Positions 22,035 through 34,214 of a stretch of 64,000 nucleotides of DNA are shown here, in pieces. The DNA is taken from NCBI RefSeq assembly GCF_015706575.1, contig NW_024037074.1, positions 5,642,001 through 5,706,000 of the forward strand. The letters run 5' to 3'. The first letter of the stretch is position 1, and each line of letters begins with the position of its first letter. This DNA comes from Patiria miniata (lineage: Eukaryota; Echinodermata; Asteroidea; Valvatida; Asterinidae). The translations under genes and the position numbers were made by a program. A model generated the notes under the pieces. The model did no database searches. It worked only from the letters and a program-made list of their open reading frames with translations, and was not told the DNA's origin.

Positions 22035-25000
22035 TGGATCCGCGCCTGGTACAAATCCTTGAATTTAGAGAGCCGGGCCGAGTACATCATTTTGGCATTT
22101 TTTTTTAAAACAAAGCCTTTGACAGCCTATACGATTTCACATTTTGCAGAATGTCATCGTAATGTGCATTTTAATAAGACTAGGGCCATTTTCTAATCAA
22201 GGCATCTACTCGGGCTTCGTCTTCAAGTGTGGCTCCAGAAACTGTTCAAGTCCAACCCAAAATAATGGAAACGTCTTAACCTGTGACCTCAATATTACAG
22301 ATGTTAATGATCTCAAGCAGAACATGACCTGTACTGACCCAGCTTAACCGAGACAGGGATTCAAAAACGCCTGAAGCCAAGACGGTCAATGAGCCCGAGG
22401 TTTTGAAAACACCTGACATACCTGTATTGGCCAGGGCTGTGCCTATCATTGTCGATGTAGTCATCCGCTCCCGCTGGTGTAAACACACTGCACCATACCT
22501 TGAATGCAAGAAATTGATAAAGGGTTTTTCATGAAAGTTGTTGCACGATACTTCATTTTTCAAACTTTTATTGTACATTAAAGAAGGATAAGTGCAAAAA
22601 CTTGAGTTTAGCCAAATTTTGGACGTGTTTTTCATCATATTGGCCTCTGTGGTCATTGTCCAACCTTGTATGAAACCTTTCTGGGAGAGACAATAAATAC
22701 TTTTTAAGTTCATGATGTTAAAAACTTCAAAATAATTTTGAAGGGACTGGTTTGTAAATAGGAGCGAGAATCAGTTTCTAAATTATAAGGAGCTGAAAAT
22801 CACCAAAATAATGGGAAGAACAAGAAACTCTGCTTTTTGGATTTATCAATTTTGGGGTTGGGTTTGTGTGTTATGATGAAAAATTGATAATAGACTGAAG
22901 CACTAAGCCCCATTGACCAATCACAACCTTGATATATATGCGTGCATTCGCATGTGACACGCCCAGCGTAGCACTGGGCATGCGCACGTGGGCAGGTGGG
23001 CGGGGTTGAATGGATCAGTTTTAATTGTATACCTGGGAATATGACAGGAAGAACATCTGCTCTTCGGTGAAGTCAATGCCGGGGAGACGAGGTTGCTTGG
23101 GTATGTTGTCCATGTAGGCCTTGATGCAAGAGAATTTTTTGGGGGAAAGAATATTGTACCATACAGTAACGTGACGATATTTAAGAAGAGTGGTTGCAAT
23201 TAAAGGATTCATCTCGAAAATAATCCCGCAAAAATTCCGCAAAAAAATTTCCCTGAACGTTCATTTTGTGCATTACTCAAGGGAATCTTAACAGGAAAGT
23301 TGATGAGTGCCCTAATATTGGTGACCAATATGCCGATAGGGAGAAAAACAAATATCCTTAAATTTCTTAGATTATCAATTAAGAAGATGGCTTCTGAAAC
23401 AAAATACAATTGCAACGATAAAATTTTAACAATGAATATAATTTTTAACAATGATATGCATGCTGATGATACCTTGTAAGACTCTCTCAGGCCTCCGTTG
23501 TCAGCAATGTTTTCAGCCTGCGTCTGGTCCCCGTTCAGCTGTAATGAAAACAATAATAATAAACAAAAGATATTAGATTTTGGAGAATTTGTACATTTAC
23601 AATGATTCAAACGGTCAACCAGTCATTTCCCTTGTGGTTTTTTTTTTAAAGAAAACGGAAAACCATTGACAAAACATCATCCGATTGCCTGTTTTAAATA
23701 TTTATGGCGGCCACAATAGAAAGGCGCTGTTAAACAGTAAAACTCAAGAAAAGGCTTAACACAAAACCGAAACCTACGTGTCTGTTGTTTTCCGGCATGA
23801 CGAATTTGGAGTACTGGTCGACGATACACTGCGCCTTGTCGATGAAATTGTCGATGGACTCTTGACTCCACCAGCTGACTCTATTGCCGTTTTTGTCGTA
23901 CTTTCTTCCTGTGAAAATTGAATTGGAACTAAGTGTCTTGGAAAGTGCGACCTCCCATCAATCGGTGAGTCATAATGCTTGCAGAATCTGTAACGTCATT
24001 TCGTCAACAGTATTCTCATCACAGTTAGGTTTATTTGATTGTCGTCAACCTTACGTACGACTTATAATAACAGCTAAATCTAAGATCAAATAAAAGAAAG
24101 TTATATAAAAGAACCGGAAATACCACATTGAACGGATCTTTTTAGTGCATGATAGGGACCTCGATATCTAGTATAAAGTAACCTTTGCACGACATAATAA
24201 TAGTCTCCTTATGGTTTAAAATACAGACCTTTCTGTAAAAATTAACTCAGAGTTAGCCAATTGTATCATTAATCTTAATTGACTTTAAAGGCTTAAGTTA
24301 CTGTGGTTGTCAAAACCGTGGGTTATCTCGTGCCCAATGATGACACCGATTCCACCATAATTGGAGTACCTGAAATACAATAAAGAAAACTGGTTTAATT
24401 GGTTTAATGAGAAGATTAACCCGACGGTGGGTTGAGAAACTAAAGCTACATGGCGTATATAATTGCTGTGGGTCTTACAGTTTCACTTATTCACTTCATT
24501 TTGTAATGGGAAGAATTCAGAAGATTGCAGTGTTTGTTACTTACCAGGGAAGATCATTGTGGTAGAAAGGCGGTTGAAGAGTGACCGCTGGGAATACTAT
24601 AGATAAAAAAACGGTCGGACGGTCAAGTCGGACTATTGTCGGACGGATAGTACTGGTCACATCCAGCCAATATCTTCTCTTGGTGGGTTACAAGGGTTGG
24701 TTTAGTTGGGGGTAATGTATGACTTAATTGTAAGTTTATTTTGGGGGGGTTTCAATGGTTGGCAAACTGAATAAGTGAGAGAGGGAATATAGGCATATGC
24801 AATATAGATGGGTTGGTGAATATAATTATGAAGTGTTTCGTTTCTACCCTCTAAAAACATCCGAGTCAGATTGATCCAGAATCCGAGTTCTATTTTGGCT
24901 CAACTCTTTTCCTGGTCAAAAATTACACTCTTCATTTTGACGCTCATAAGTGTCATTTTGACCCGGAAAAGTGTCATTTTTCACCCGGAAAAAGGATGAT

Positions 25001-28000
25001 CGAAAAACATGGTTTAGAGTGTATGTGGCATGCTAGACGGGTTGTTTAGTTGTGTTGCTGCAATGATGCCTACAATCCTGGCCAAATCTCGCTGGGCCTC
25101 CCGACACCCCGGCCCCGCTCAATGTTGTCTCTCATTGCGCGGTGTGTGCTCCATCAGCTGGAGAGAACAACATTGACCTGGGGAACGGGGGAGTGGGTGA
25201 CCGTGGCAGGCCCAGGAAGTGTCCCAACCATTTTGGCCGAGATCGTAGGTTGTGTGTTGTTGTGTCTGATGGCCTAGCATAATGATGGCTGATGATTGGT
25301 GGCCGATGTGGGTTTGTCGTCTGTGTCCAATTGCTGTATGAAAGAAAGGCATCGATAGCTTACAAATTCCATTTCTGTGTGCCCAGTAGTAAGCATTGAG
25401 AACGACTGGCCCAACCGTAGACCACCTAGGAGTAGAACAGAATTCATCGCCGTAAAAATGTACATGTTAAAAAAGGATGTTACCCCCATTGGTACCTTAT
25501 GAATGTATTGATTGTTTAACATATACATTGGTCGTTATATCTGTGCACAGGTATATGTTACAGATGGAAACAAAACAAACAAACAAACACCCCAACAAAC
25601 ACAAATGGGAAAATATAGAAATAATCGTTTTCTTTTGTTTAAGTATTTCATACCAAGGTCAAAAAATACAGTAGCTCATTAATGAACTGAAAGCCAACGC
25701 ACAACCCAAGGTAGACTTCGCAATTGTAGAAGACCGCTGGTTCTTTAAAAAGCTACACATAGGTTACTCATAGCGAAAAAGGATCATGAAATTGATATCG
25801 TGCATCTCGAAACTTATATATGTGCAACTGGAAACTTATACATGTACATGTTCCTAAAATCAAAACATTCAAAAGCTACTCACATTGAATCATCGTCGTT
25901 CACGTCTTCACGTAAGCGAGCCAATTCACCCTGGGATAGCCACTCGCGGTATCTCAGGTTATTCTGGAAATACTCGTCGTCTGTGGCAGTCAGCTTTGGG
26001 CAGAGAAAGAGACAATCGCATAACAGTCATCTTTTCTTTTTGGATAAAAGAAGACCTCCTTTTTCTTTGTGATCTTTATACAGTACCACAATGCGATCTA
26101 CGCACATACTGGAAAGGGTGAGAGTTTGTCAAGCCACGTGGTGACAACGCGAAAGAGTATGTGTATAATATAGGTGTAGCCCTCAATTTGATTAAATAAA
26201 TAGGGTGATTCCATATAAAAAGGAGAGCAAACAGACTCAAACCACAACTTGCCATCTAGGGACTATAGACTCCAATGAAGTACAATGAAGGCAACCCTCT
26301 TCAGGAAACTATGGTCCAATGGTTACGGTGTTCGACTCATGTGCCGTGGTACTTAGGTTCAAACCATGACTTGGAACATGGTGCTTGTGTTCTTGAGCAA
26401 GACACTTTACTACAATTGTCCCTCTCCACCCAGGAGTATATGAAAGGGTACCTGTGAAGGTAGAGACCATATTATTGCGCTGATCTCGAGCTGCTGCAGA
26501 AAATGATCTCATACCCTGATGAACAGGGATAACAATTGTGAAGCACTTATACCTTTGGTATCAAGCGCTATTATAAGCACCACACATTATTATTTTTATG
26601 TAGCTATGATGCCATTGCCATGCAGAGAGAGTGACGCTACAACTTAATCCAAAGTTCGTTTATATTTTGCGAAAACATGCACGATGGCATCTCGGTTACC
26701 CTGGCACCGAAGCATACACCTGGGTGAAATTTAAAGAGGTTGTGGAATGCTCGAAGACATTTCCGTCATTTTTCGGGTATATGTAGGCTAAGGTGTGATG
26801 AAATAAAAACGACTATTGTTTCTGTCATAAAATGAGTACAAAAGGTAATTTTGAGAGCTGTTTTTCAAGTCCTGTCATGCCTTTTTCGATCCGAACGTGA
26901 AATTTGTGTAAAAGTCGTCGTTGCGGGCAGCAAACAAAACACAGTAAATCGTGGCGTAATAAACAGGACTCCCGATGCAGAGTAGCATAAACGAGTCCTG
27001 TTTATTACGTCACTATTAACTGTGTTTTGTTTGCTGCCAGCAACGACGACTTTTACACAAATTGCACGTTCGGGTCGAAACAGGACCTGAAAAATAGCTC
27101 TCAAAAGTACCCTTTGTGTACTCATTTCATGACAGAAACAATAGTCGTTTTTATTTTATCACACCTTAGGCTACATATATCAAAAAATGACGGAAATGTC
27201 TTCGAGCATTCCACAACCTCTTTAACATTATTTTCACCTAAAGCCCGGTTCACACTTCACGCGAAAGCATGTGCGAAGCGAAATTCATGTCGTCAACAAT
27301 GGTGGACGCGCTTCGAATGTATTGTTGACGTCACGAATTTCGCTCCGCTTTCGCTTTCGCGTTAAGTATGAACCGGGCTTAACACTACCCAATTGCTACA
27401 TACATCGGCATACTTCGCATCTAGCTTAGCGTTGTCTTTGATCCATTCTGGGTAACCAATTGCAATCTCCATAGCATCTGCCTATGGGGATAATAATAAC
27501 AAATTCAATGAAAATCTCTACTTTCCATTTCCATAACATTATATCTTTTAATCAAAATAACTAAAGCCAGTAAATATAGGGCCTGAGTTTTATTTCAAAG
27601 TGATTTGGGGCTTGTCAGGGTAAATACTTTTGAGAATTCACAGAGAAATGGTTCCGATATATATTTTGCTCGGACCACAGTGACCAAAACGTTTGGTTGG
27701 ATATTTCTTGTTCTTCTCAAAACTTGACTATTTCTCCTAGGAGAAAGTCACAGCACGGATACCAGTTTGTGGTATGACTCACACGGATCTTACGCTGTGA
27801 AACTACTTTAGCATCCTTTTAATGCAAACAAAAGTTGCTGACATTTGCTCTTCGTAACGACCCATTGACCTACGAACGTCACCTTGATTACCTTTGACCT
27901 TACCTTTTCAGCCACAACGCCCTTGTCTTCCTCCTGCAGCCAGTCATTCGTGTTTAGCAAGGACTTAAAAGCTGTCTGCAAATTGTGAACCATTTCAAAC

Positions 28001-31000
28001 GCCTACAGGTGGAACACAGATTTTTAAACAAAAGTAGCTCATTTTTCATTACAATTCGTCTACAATTGCTTCCTTCAACGTTAGTTTATTGAATTACTTG
28101 ATATTTACAAAGGTTTGTATTCGGAATATGCTTTTTCTCGCTTTGAATATAGTGTGTATTTTAGAAACACTGAATACTCAGTGTTGCTCCGAGTGATTCT
28201 GAGAAAATCACTCGGGTTGGACTCAAACCCACGACCTCCTGCTTATATTAGCGCTGACCACTCGACCACTGAGCTTGCCGGGGTCGGCTGGCTGGTGCGA
28301 ATTAGATATAGCAGCCGCTAGCAGCGGGTACCGCAATGAAACTATTCATAAGATAGAATTTGCGTCGGGTTGATGTCAGTTTAGTATTGGGTTTTGCCCT
28401 ACACACACGTATTTGTATAAACCCTGTATAGAGTTGCTGCCGAGTGAACGTGAGAAAAAGATTATTTACACCGACGCCATTGAATCTACTTTTTGCTCTT
28501 TGCTGTCCATACCTTCTGTTTCGTTTCTTCAGTGAAGTGTTCATCCACGTACATCCTACCACTGATATACTGGTATTGGTCTTTGGCGTTGTTGACGCAT
28601 GTCTTCCAGCAAGCTGTAGGAGACATCGTTTTGTTCACTTCCCCTTGGTATTTCCGCTGGATGGCTAGGAATGTCTCGTTCAGGAAGGGGACCGTCTCAC
28701 TCACCAGACGCCAAATCATGTAGTTGGCCTTGACCCTGACGGGGAAAGAAAAATCATTCTGAGCTTTCTTCAAAGTTTCCTTCTACAAGATTTGGTTCCA
28801 GAAATGATTATTCCTTCCTGGTATGATATCAGATGGGATGTTCCGAAGAATAATGGAGAGCGATAAGTCTCCAAATACGAGAAATACGCAGGAATTGTAT
28901 CGCAGAATATATTAAGGCTATAATGACGACATCTGTGCGCTCTTCTATAACACACCCCATCCAACCACAATCCAATAGGTCACGGGGCCTGTTTCACATA
29001 TCGACATAAAATATCGATGCTGCTAAGACTTTACCGCTACAGTCCCATTTAATAGCCCAGCAAGCAGCATTCGGCAAAACAACGACGGTAGTAGGATTTG
29101 ATGTTAATGGTAAAACATTCAAGTGTAACTTTCAAAGTTCTTTCAATGAATTCTTTCAATGAAATCTAGATTAGGATGGTCCTTTTCCTATATTAATTAT
29201 TTATCCACCTGTTGTCTTGGTCTTTGAGCCACATGGTAACGTTGCTGATGTAGTCTGGCCTGTAGTTGACGATTGGCTCGTCGTCTGTAACTCCTGGGTC
29301 GACACTTGCCGGCAATATTAGTTGATAGAAACGCGTCCAGTTGATCTTGGGAAAAAATTACAGACTTAGCAGACAGTGTTACTGTAAATATGTTGTTGGA
29401 TGATAATTAGGAATATGGAAATGTGATGATTAATAAATATTTACAAGTTGTCTTGATTTGTATCTTTAAGGAATTATAAGGATCTGACTATATATTAACT
29501 GTCTCAAAACTAAAACTATTTGAGAAACTCGTCTTTGTTACGTCTAGGCCCTGAACACGGCTCATATAGCAAGATATTTGTATGAAATGTATCTTTATAT
29601 TGAAAGCCCGTCAACAACAACAGAAAGTCTGGAAAAGAGACCAACTCTCGAAGCAATAATGTCAAATCTTTACCACATCCATTCCAATTTCCTTGAGAGT
29701 GATTTCAATGGGACCATCGTATGGATGCAACGTAGTCAACTGCAGAAAAAAAATAAAACGCAATAATTTTAAAATGTTGTACTTTCTTTACCTTTTATAC
29801 ATTTTGAACATCTACGTAGATATCATTTTTATACTTACGAGAATAGAATATAACAATCTATAAACACCATAACGATTGAGTATATACCACACCCTTAAAA
29901 TACGTCTATGTAGGCTGCAAGATGTGTAAATTGGATACGGGGGGGGTTTCGAAATAAATAAAGCCAATTTTCAAATCCAATTGCCCTTTACAAAAAAAAA
30001 ATTGACAAGGAAAGAATCGATGACGAATTTCCACGAATGTTTTACGTTAGCCATATACGATTCGAACTCGATGAGGTTCGTCATATCCTCCTTCGCTACT
30101 GTCTCGTCTGCGCCCAGAGCCACGGCAATGTCGATCAGGTACTGGAGGTACGCTTTCCTCTCCTGAAAGAAAATATTGGTGAAACAAATAAATGAAGCAA
30201 TGAAGACAGTGTCCAAAATGTCAACATATTGGCACAATTTCACTGTGCACTTTGCACTGAATAGTGCGTCGATGACGGGACGCAGGCGTGGCAATTTGGA
30301 GGGAACGCCCTCGTAACACTATATCAATGTGCTTGCCAAAGACCAACATGCAAGCATGGGGGCCGTGCCAAACGGAATTTGAAGAAACTTGCCATCCGCC
30401 ATGATCATTTATGACTATCAAAGAGTTCAACGTGCTCGCAGATAGGCTGCTGTTTGATGCGTATGGAAGGGGAAAAGGGATATTCATTAGGCCTACCTAC
30501 CTTCGAATAACTCTCATCCAAAAGAATCTTCAACCCCAATTCCTCAGAATCGTCTGGTTCGTCAATCTGGAAGAAGAAATGAAACAAATGAAATTAATGT
30601 CGTTATCATAAAGAATGGGGAATACGTAACACTTGTGGCTTGTAGACAAAACTAACTGACGGTTGCACGTAAAATATTAGTCCAAATGAATCAGTCCACT
30701 TCATACTTGGATGCGCTCAACCTATGTAACTTGAATGCACTAGATAGCAGAAGAGTAGGACATTGCTTAAAATTTGCTAAAAAAGCACTTGGTGCTAATT
30801 CAAGAACAACTCACTTACTCCCCCCTACGAGGCTAGCAAGTCGTGGTAGAAACCTTAGGAACAGTAACCACATATCTCAACTCCCTATTAGAACCAAGCG
30901 CTTCCAACAAAGTCCCTTACTTCATTAACATTTTAAACGCCGGCTCTGTGTGATTTTATTGTGCGCAATGGGGGGGGGGGCTGCATGTTGTCCCACCTTT

Positions 31001-34000
31001 CTTGAATAGTTCTGTCTCCCTGGTTATGTGGTGTTTGTTTACATACAATTGTAATGTATTGCCTGCCTAGTATTTTACTCTTTTTTTTATTGTATTACGC
31101 AAGTTTTAATCGCTTTTAGAAATAATTGTTTATAATGTAATTGTGTTTTGGAATTTGGCCCTCCGGGCCACGATTTGAGACAAATAAAAGAAATGAATGA
31201 ATGCAATGAATGAATGAATAAATGAACAAAACACATCGTTATTCGGCCGGCTTCTTCAAACGTATTTTCAGTCTGCATTGTGTCCGATGCGTATACGGCT
31301 TATATTACGTGCTAATGGAAAGACTGCTTCATTTCTATTTTAACAATACAACTAAAAGTCACCACAGCATCTGAAGCAATCTGAGCTCATTTTGATTCGC
31401 GTTTTCATTGTTTGGATTGAATCTCTCCGATACAAACACGTCATAGCAAACCGCGGGCTTTTCCTTACTCTCTAAATTCCAAAGAGTGAAATTAGGGACT
31501 AGACGTTTTAGAGTGAAAATCACTCTCATTTTCGATTGACATAATCTGAAAAATGAACCACTTCAGTCGAAGCTCGAATGAAACCTTGATCTTTACGATT
31601 GAAGAATTTTCACTCTAAAACGTCTAATTTGGGGGGGCTCCAGCCCCCCCCCCCCCCCGTAGAACCGCGCCTGCTGTGGGAGTGAATCTTCACTCGAATG
31701 GAGTGAATTTTCACTCTCTAGAATTAAGAGAGTACCAGAGTCTTCACATCTTGCCAGTGCGTCTTCTCGATGCCGACCTTTGGTACCACGAAATACGGAG
31801 TGCTCGCCTGATGAGAAAAAAAATATTACAAATAACGTTACAACAAAAATAATGAACACAGGGGGCAGGATGAACCATTTTGCCGTATTGACAGCGTCAT
31901 CAGTTCTTTACAACCATAAGCTGCAACCCATCCCACACAGGGAAAAGAATTCAGGCTCTTCTTCAGAAGGACTCTACATTCGCCGCTCGACCCCAATTTG
32001 CTCTATAACATATAGAGTAAATTGCCATTCTGACCCGGAAGAATACCTGATCAAATCGAGCCCTGAATTCGGGTCGAACTTGACCAGGAAGTTTTAAAGC
32101 GTGTGTATCCTATAAGAGCTTACATACAACTTGTACTTGGTCGCGTTGCTTGGATCGGGCCACACCCCCGTGGACACAAACACTATGTTGTATTTGCCCC
32201 AGATATCGGCCCAGAGTTTCTCGAAGTCGAAGGTGGTGGCGTTCCAGTTACCGCCGGCAGGGGTAGACCCCAGCACCGGCCAGCCACCCAGCGAAGTCAG
32301 CACGTCCGTTAGAGGTTTAGCTCCCAACTCGTTGATGGTGTCTGTTGGTTAATGTTGAAGTCTCAAAATGACTGTCAAACTTATAATCTTTAAATAACTG
32401 AATAACTACCGGTATATAGAAATACCTCAGTTCAATCGAAGGGCTGATGCTGCGAAAAAATATCAACTACTAACGACAGACGTCTCAGAAATCTCTGTGT
32501 GAGTACAGCCTGGCGTTGATATTAATAGAAGTTGTCATTGGTCTTCTGTTAGTAACAAGTTGTCAAGCAAAAGTCACTCTGTTTTTAAAGACAAAATTCG
32601 TAATTTGCATGTGCTTCGTTTCTTATTGAGCCAAACTGCTAATCCATAGATTTCCTTCCTTTGCCTTGTGGATGAGACAACTTACCCATGTCTTCGCAAG
32701 ACTGGTAGTCGTTCCTTACGATGTGATACGACAAGGGTTCGCCGGCAACGGCACTCCGTTCAAATAGAACTGATAACCAAATGACCAATATGGCAGTTTT
32801 AATGACAAATTCTTCAACAGCTTACCCATACAATCAGTTTTAAAAAATGACAATGATAACACTGGATCGGTGACGATATTTACTGATGACGCTACTGTCG
32901 ATGAGGATGTCTCCAAGTAGAAGACTGACTTATATAGCAACCGTGGGGTCAAACTTTCGACGGTGCTGCCATTGTCGCAATAAATTCTTTATGACGACAT
33001 TAATGACGTTGGAAAAAGAACCGATAGTGGGATTGATTAAGACATTGATGGCGATGAAAAAGGAGGTGACGATGTCGATGACAGGAAAACAAATGCCCTG
33101 ATAACGGTGAAAAATGGCGACGGCAATAACCAATATAGTTTCCAAGATCACGGACGATGACCTGCCAATGGCGACGGTGTTAATTTTACGACAATTAATA
33201 TGCTGACGATAACATTGTCAGTGACAGTGACGAAATCCATGAAAAGGACTATGGCGATGACATGAGTGGCATGGGATACCTTTAAACTTGTCTGTCAAAC
33301 CGTCTTTCAGTATACTGATGGTAGAATAGCTGGTCCGGTTCAGCGCGGTGTATCGCTGGTTCCAGCCCCCGCAGGCGTACTCGAAGAAATTATCGCAGGG
33401 ATTCACGCTCTGATTCATATTACTCAGGTATGCATATGCTGTAGAAATAAAGAGAAGACACGATATAAGACGTAGAACGAGTTGAGCTTTTGATTACCGA
33501 GTTTCCCATTTCCTTTCATAACTTTGATTATAGGAAACAAAAACCCCATTATTAATACTGATCGGGATTTCGGGATTTTGAAAGTTTTTCTCACTAGTAA
33601 AATACATCGTATGGTGAAAACAAGGCCGGTTGATTAGTTCATAATTTTTCGACAATGTGTCATTGCGGTCTCTGAACTGTTAGGCGACAGTTTAAAGGAC
33701 CTGTAATTGGCGTCGTGTATGTTGTCACCCGTACGACCTGGTCATTCAGATAAAGAGCATGGGCATCAAATCTCTGTCTTACCCGAGTCATAGCATTGCT
33801 TCGTCGTGCACGTCTCCCGATCCAGTGGTGTATTTGCCTTCAATTCGTCCAGTTCGGCGGCAATGTCGTTCTTCTGTAGTGCGAAAACAACTGGGGAAAA
33901 AAGTAAACAAAATCTTCAATTCTGAAGACGAACGTATACATGTACAGTGAGCTTCTTTTCAGAACCATTCTCTTAGTTGAGAAATTATTCATACAGTCTC

Positions 34001-34214
34001 CGCAAACGTTCATTCATTTATGAATATTGTTAGGTTTTCTAAACACCCCACCCTGGAAAATGCTCGATCTCTACTCACTTGTGGTGACCGTTAAGGCGAT
34101 GGTGGTAGCAGCGAAAATTCCCACCAAAATGAGGGGGATCTTGCTAGGCGACTTGGAGGCGACAGAGTCCTCGAGCGCCAGCTGAGCCTTGGAAGCTGTA
34201 CGGTTGTCCTCCAT
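21187..34214 (-). CDS. Neprilysin-like M13 zinc metallopeptidase, gene 1 (22 exons)
   Basis: A type II membrane ectopeptidase that would cleave extracellular oligopeptides. Exons (high-low): 34214-34079, 33890-33783, 33438-33280, 32769-32686, 32341-32124, 31807-31736, 30566-30501, 30162-30046, 29739-29674, 29345-29209, 28735-28513, 28002-27904, 27481-27404, 25993-25884, 25425-25364, 24596-24545, 24369-24302, 23908-23778, 23538-23473, 23119-23033, 22498-22422, 21286-21187. Phases agree and give 771 residues, the usual family length. The start ATG has a strong Kozak context (cccaccATGG). A short cytosolic end is followed by a membrane anchor (about 26-45), then [14 protein letters not shown]. 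The active site has HEITH at 609-613, E671xxxD675, N568-A569, QPPFY at 586-590, H733 (HSPG), R739 and terminal CKVW. Oddities: the exon 6 donor is GTACTC because an element sits in it; HGFDN replaces the common [14 protein letters not shown] replaces GENIADNGG. The exon model is my own reading. The family call is very secure; intactness of the transcript is less so. Confidence 0.93.
21669..22048. mobile_element. GGATCC-type MITE with long G and C tracts in gene 1 last intron
   Basis: Termini CAGGGGCGGATCC and GGATCCGCGCCTG are inverted. The inside holds G runs and one C run of about 47 bases (21986-22032). The matching place in gene 2 (about 39095) reads 'gacatgtataaatcc' with no insert. Left GTGCA and right GTACA suggest a 5-bp target duplication. 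The element is hAT-like by its ends. Confidence 0.75.
24302..24369 (-). other. Gene 1 exon 17, zinc-site exon
   Basis: This exon encodes [19 protein letters not shown] followed by FDNH. HEITH supplies two zinc-binding histidines and the catalytic glutamate. The following Asp (D616) matches the Asp that supports the second histidine in neprilysin. The exon starts in phase 2 and ends in phase 1, with donor GTAACT. Confidence 0.9.
24847..25020. mobile_element. Short inverted-repeat MITE, old copy shared with unit 2
   Basis: Ends resemble CTCTAAAAACATCC and GGATG...TTTAGAG, and the inside holds repeated 'aagtgtcatttt' motifs. The same element lies at 42499-42695 in the equivalent intron of gene 2, so it was there before the two genes split. 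Confidence 0.65.
26305..26600 (+). mobile_element. tRNA-derived SINE, copy shared with unit 2
   Basis: Box A (TGGTCCAATGG, 26312-26322) and box B (GGTTCAAACC, near 26356-26365) mark a tRNA-like head. The body carries the common 'gagcaagacacttta' and 'cacccaggagtat' motifs and the tail ends near 'caagcgctattataagc'. The same SINE lies at 43805-44640 in gene 2, so it predates that duplication. Confidence 0.8.
26735..27221. mobile_element. TTAA-target foldback element, near-perfect 487-bp palindrome
   Basis: Two arms of about 230 bp are inverted repeats around a short loop near 26975. Ends are AGAGGTTGTGG and CCACAACCTCT, flanked by TTAA (26731-26734 and 27222-27225). The equivalent gene 2 intron reads 'ggaatctaacattattg' with no insert. 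Open frames on both strands reflect the palindrome and are not genes. Confidence 0.85.
27242..27379. mobile_element. PIF/Harbinger-like MITE (138 bp)
   Basis: Inverted ends AGCCCGGTTCACACTT and AAGTATGAACCGGGCT are flanked by TAA on both sides (27239-27241 and 27380-27382), a Harbinger-type 3-bp target. The empty site in gene 2 reads 'cacctaaaactaccc'. It inserted about 16 bases from the neighbouring foldback element. Confidence 0.75.
28110..28440 (-). mobile_element. tRNA-derived SINE in gene 1 intron 11
   Basis: On the minus strand box A reads TGGTCGAGTGG and a near-consensus box B reads GGGTTTGAGTCC. They are spaced as in tRNA-like SINE heads. The gene 2 intron lacks it, so it arrived after the two genes separated. 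Confidence 0.75.
30640..31225 (+). mobile_element. 5'-truncated non-LTR retrotransposon (LINE) 3' end
   Basis: The frame at 30686-30928 reads like the C-terminal end of CR1/L2-group reverse transcriptase proteins: [15 protein letters not shown], then [33 protein letters not shown] and a stop. It is followed by a 3' UTR with AATAAA and a GAATGAAT-type microsatellite tail (about 31190-31225), typical of that group. The RT and endonuclease domains are missing. Gene 2 lacks it at the same place. Confidence 0.75.
31468..31732. mobile_element. TA-target MITE inside the exon 6 splice donor of gene 1
   Basis: This 265-bp element has inverted ends CTCTCTAAATTC and GAATTAAGAGAG with TA at 31466-31467 and 31733-31734. 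In gene 2 the same place reads 'ccttaccaaag', an intact GTAAGG donor on the minus strand. In gene 1 the donor is now GTACTC, because the TA of the donor was the target. A G/C tract with 'ccgcgcctg' inside (about 31629-31675) looks like a nested piece of the GGATCC-type element. Confidence 0.85.
31736..31807 (-). other. Gene 1 exon 6, with a transposon-altered donor
   Basis: It encodes [20 protein letters not shown] followed by VKTL, in phase 0 at both ends. Its 5' splice site is CTG|GTACTC where gene 2 has TTG|GTAAGG. GT is kept but positions +4 to +6 come from the inserted element. Skipping this exon would remove exactly 24 codons and keep frame. Confidence 0.8.
33951..34012. mobile_element. 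Half copy of a foldback element in gene 1 intron 1
   Basis: The stretch 'cttttcagaaccattctctt' and onward matches the right arm of the palindrome at 56257-56490. Only one arm is present. Confidence 0.6.

Noticed and set aside
21890-22108. Proline-rich and glycine-rich frames around long C and G runs
   Set aside because: Artefacts of homopolymer tracts inside a MITE; both strands are open for the same reason.
26312-26365. Candidate tRNA gene at another pair of A and B boxes
   Set aside because: The downstream body is a SINE shared by two paralogous introns; the cloverleaf is degenerate.
27027-27365. 112-codon frame in gene 1 intron 13
   Set aside because: It follows one arm of a palindromic element into a second MITE; the mirror frame exists on the other strand.
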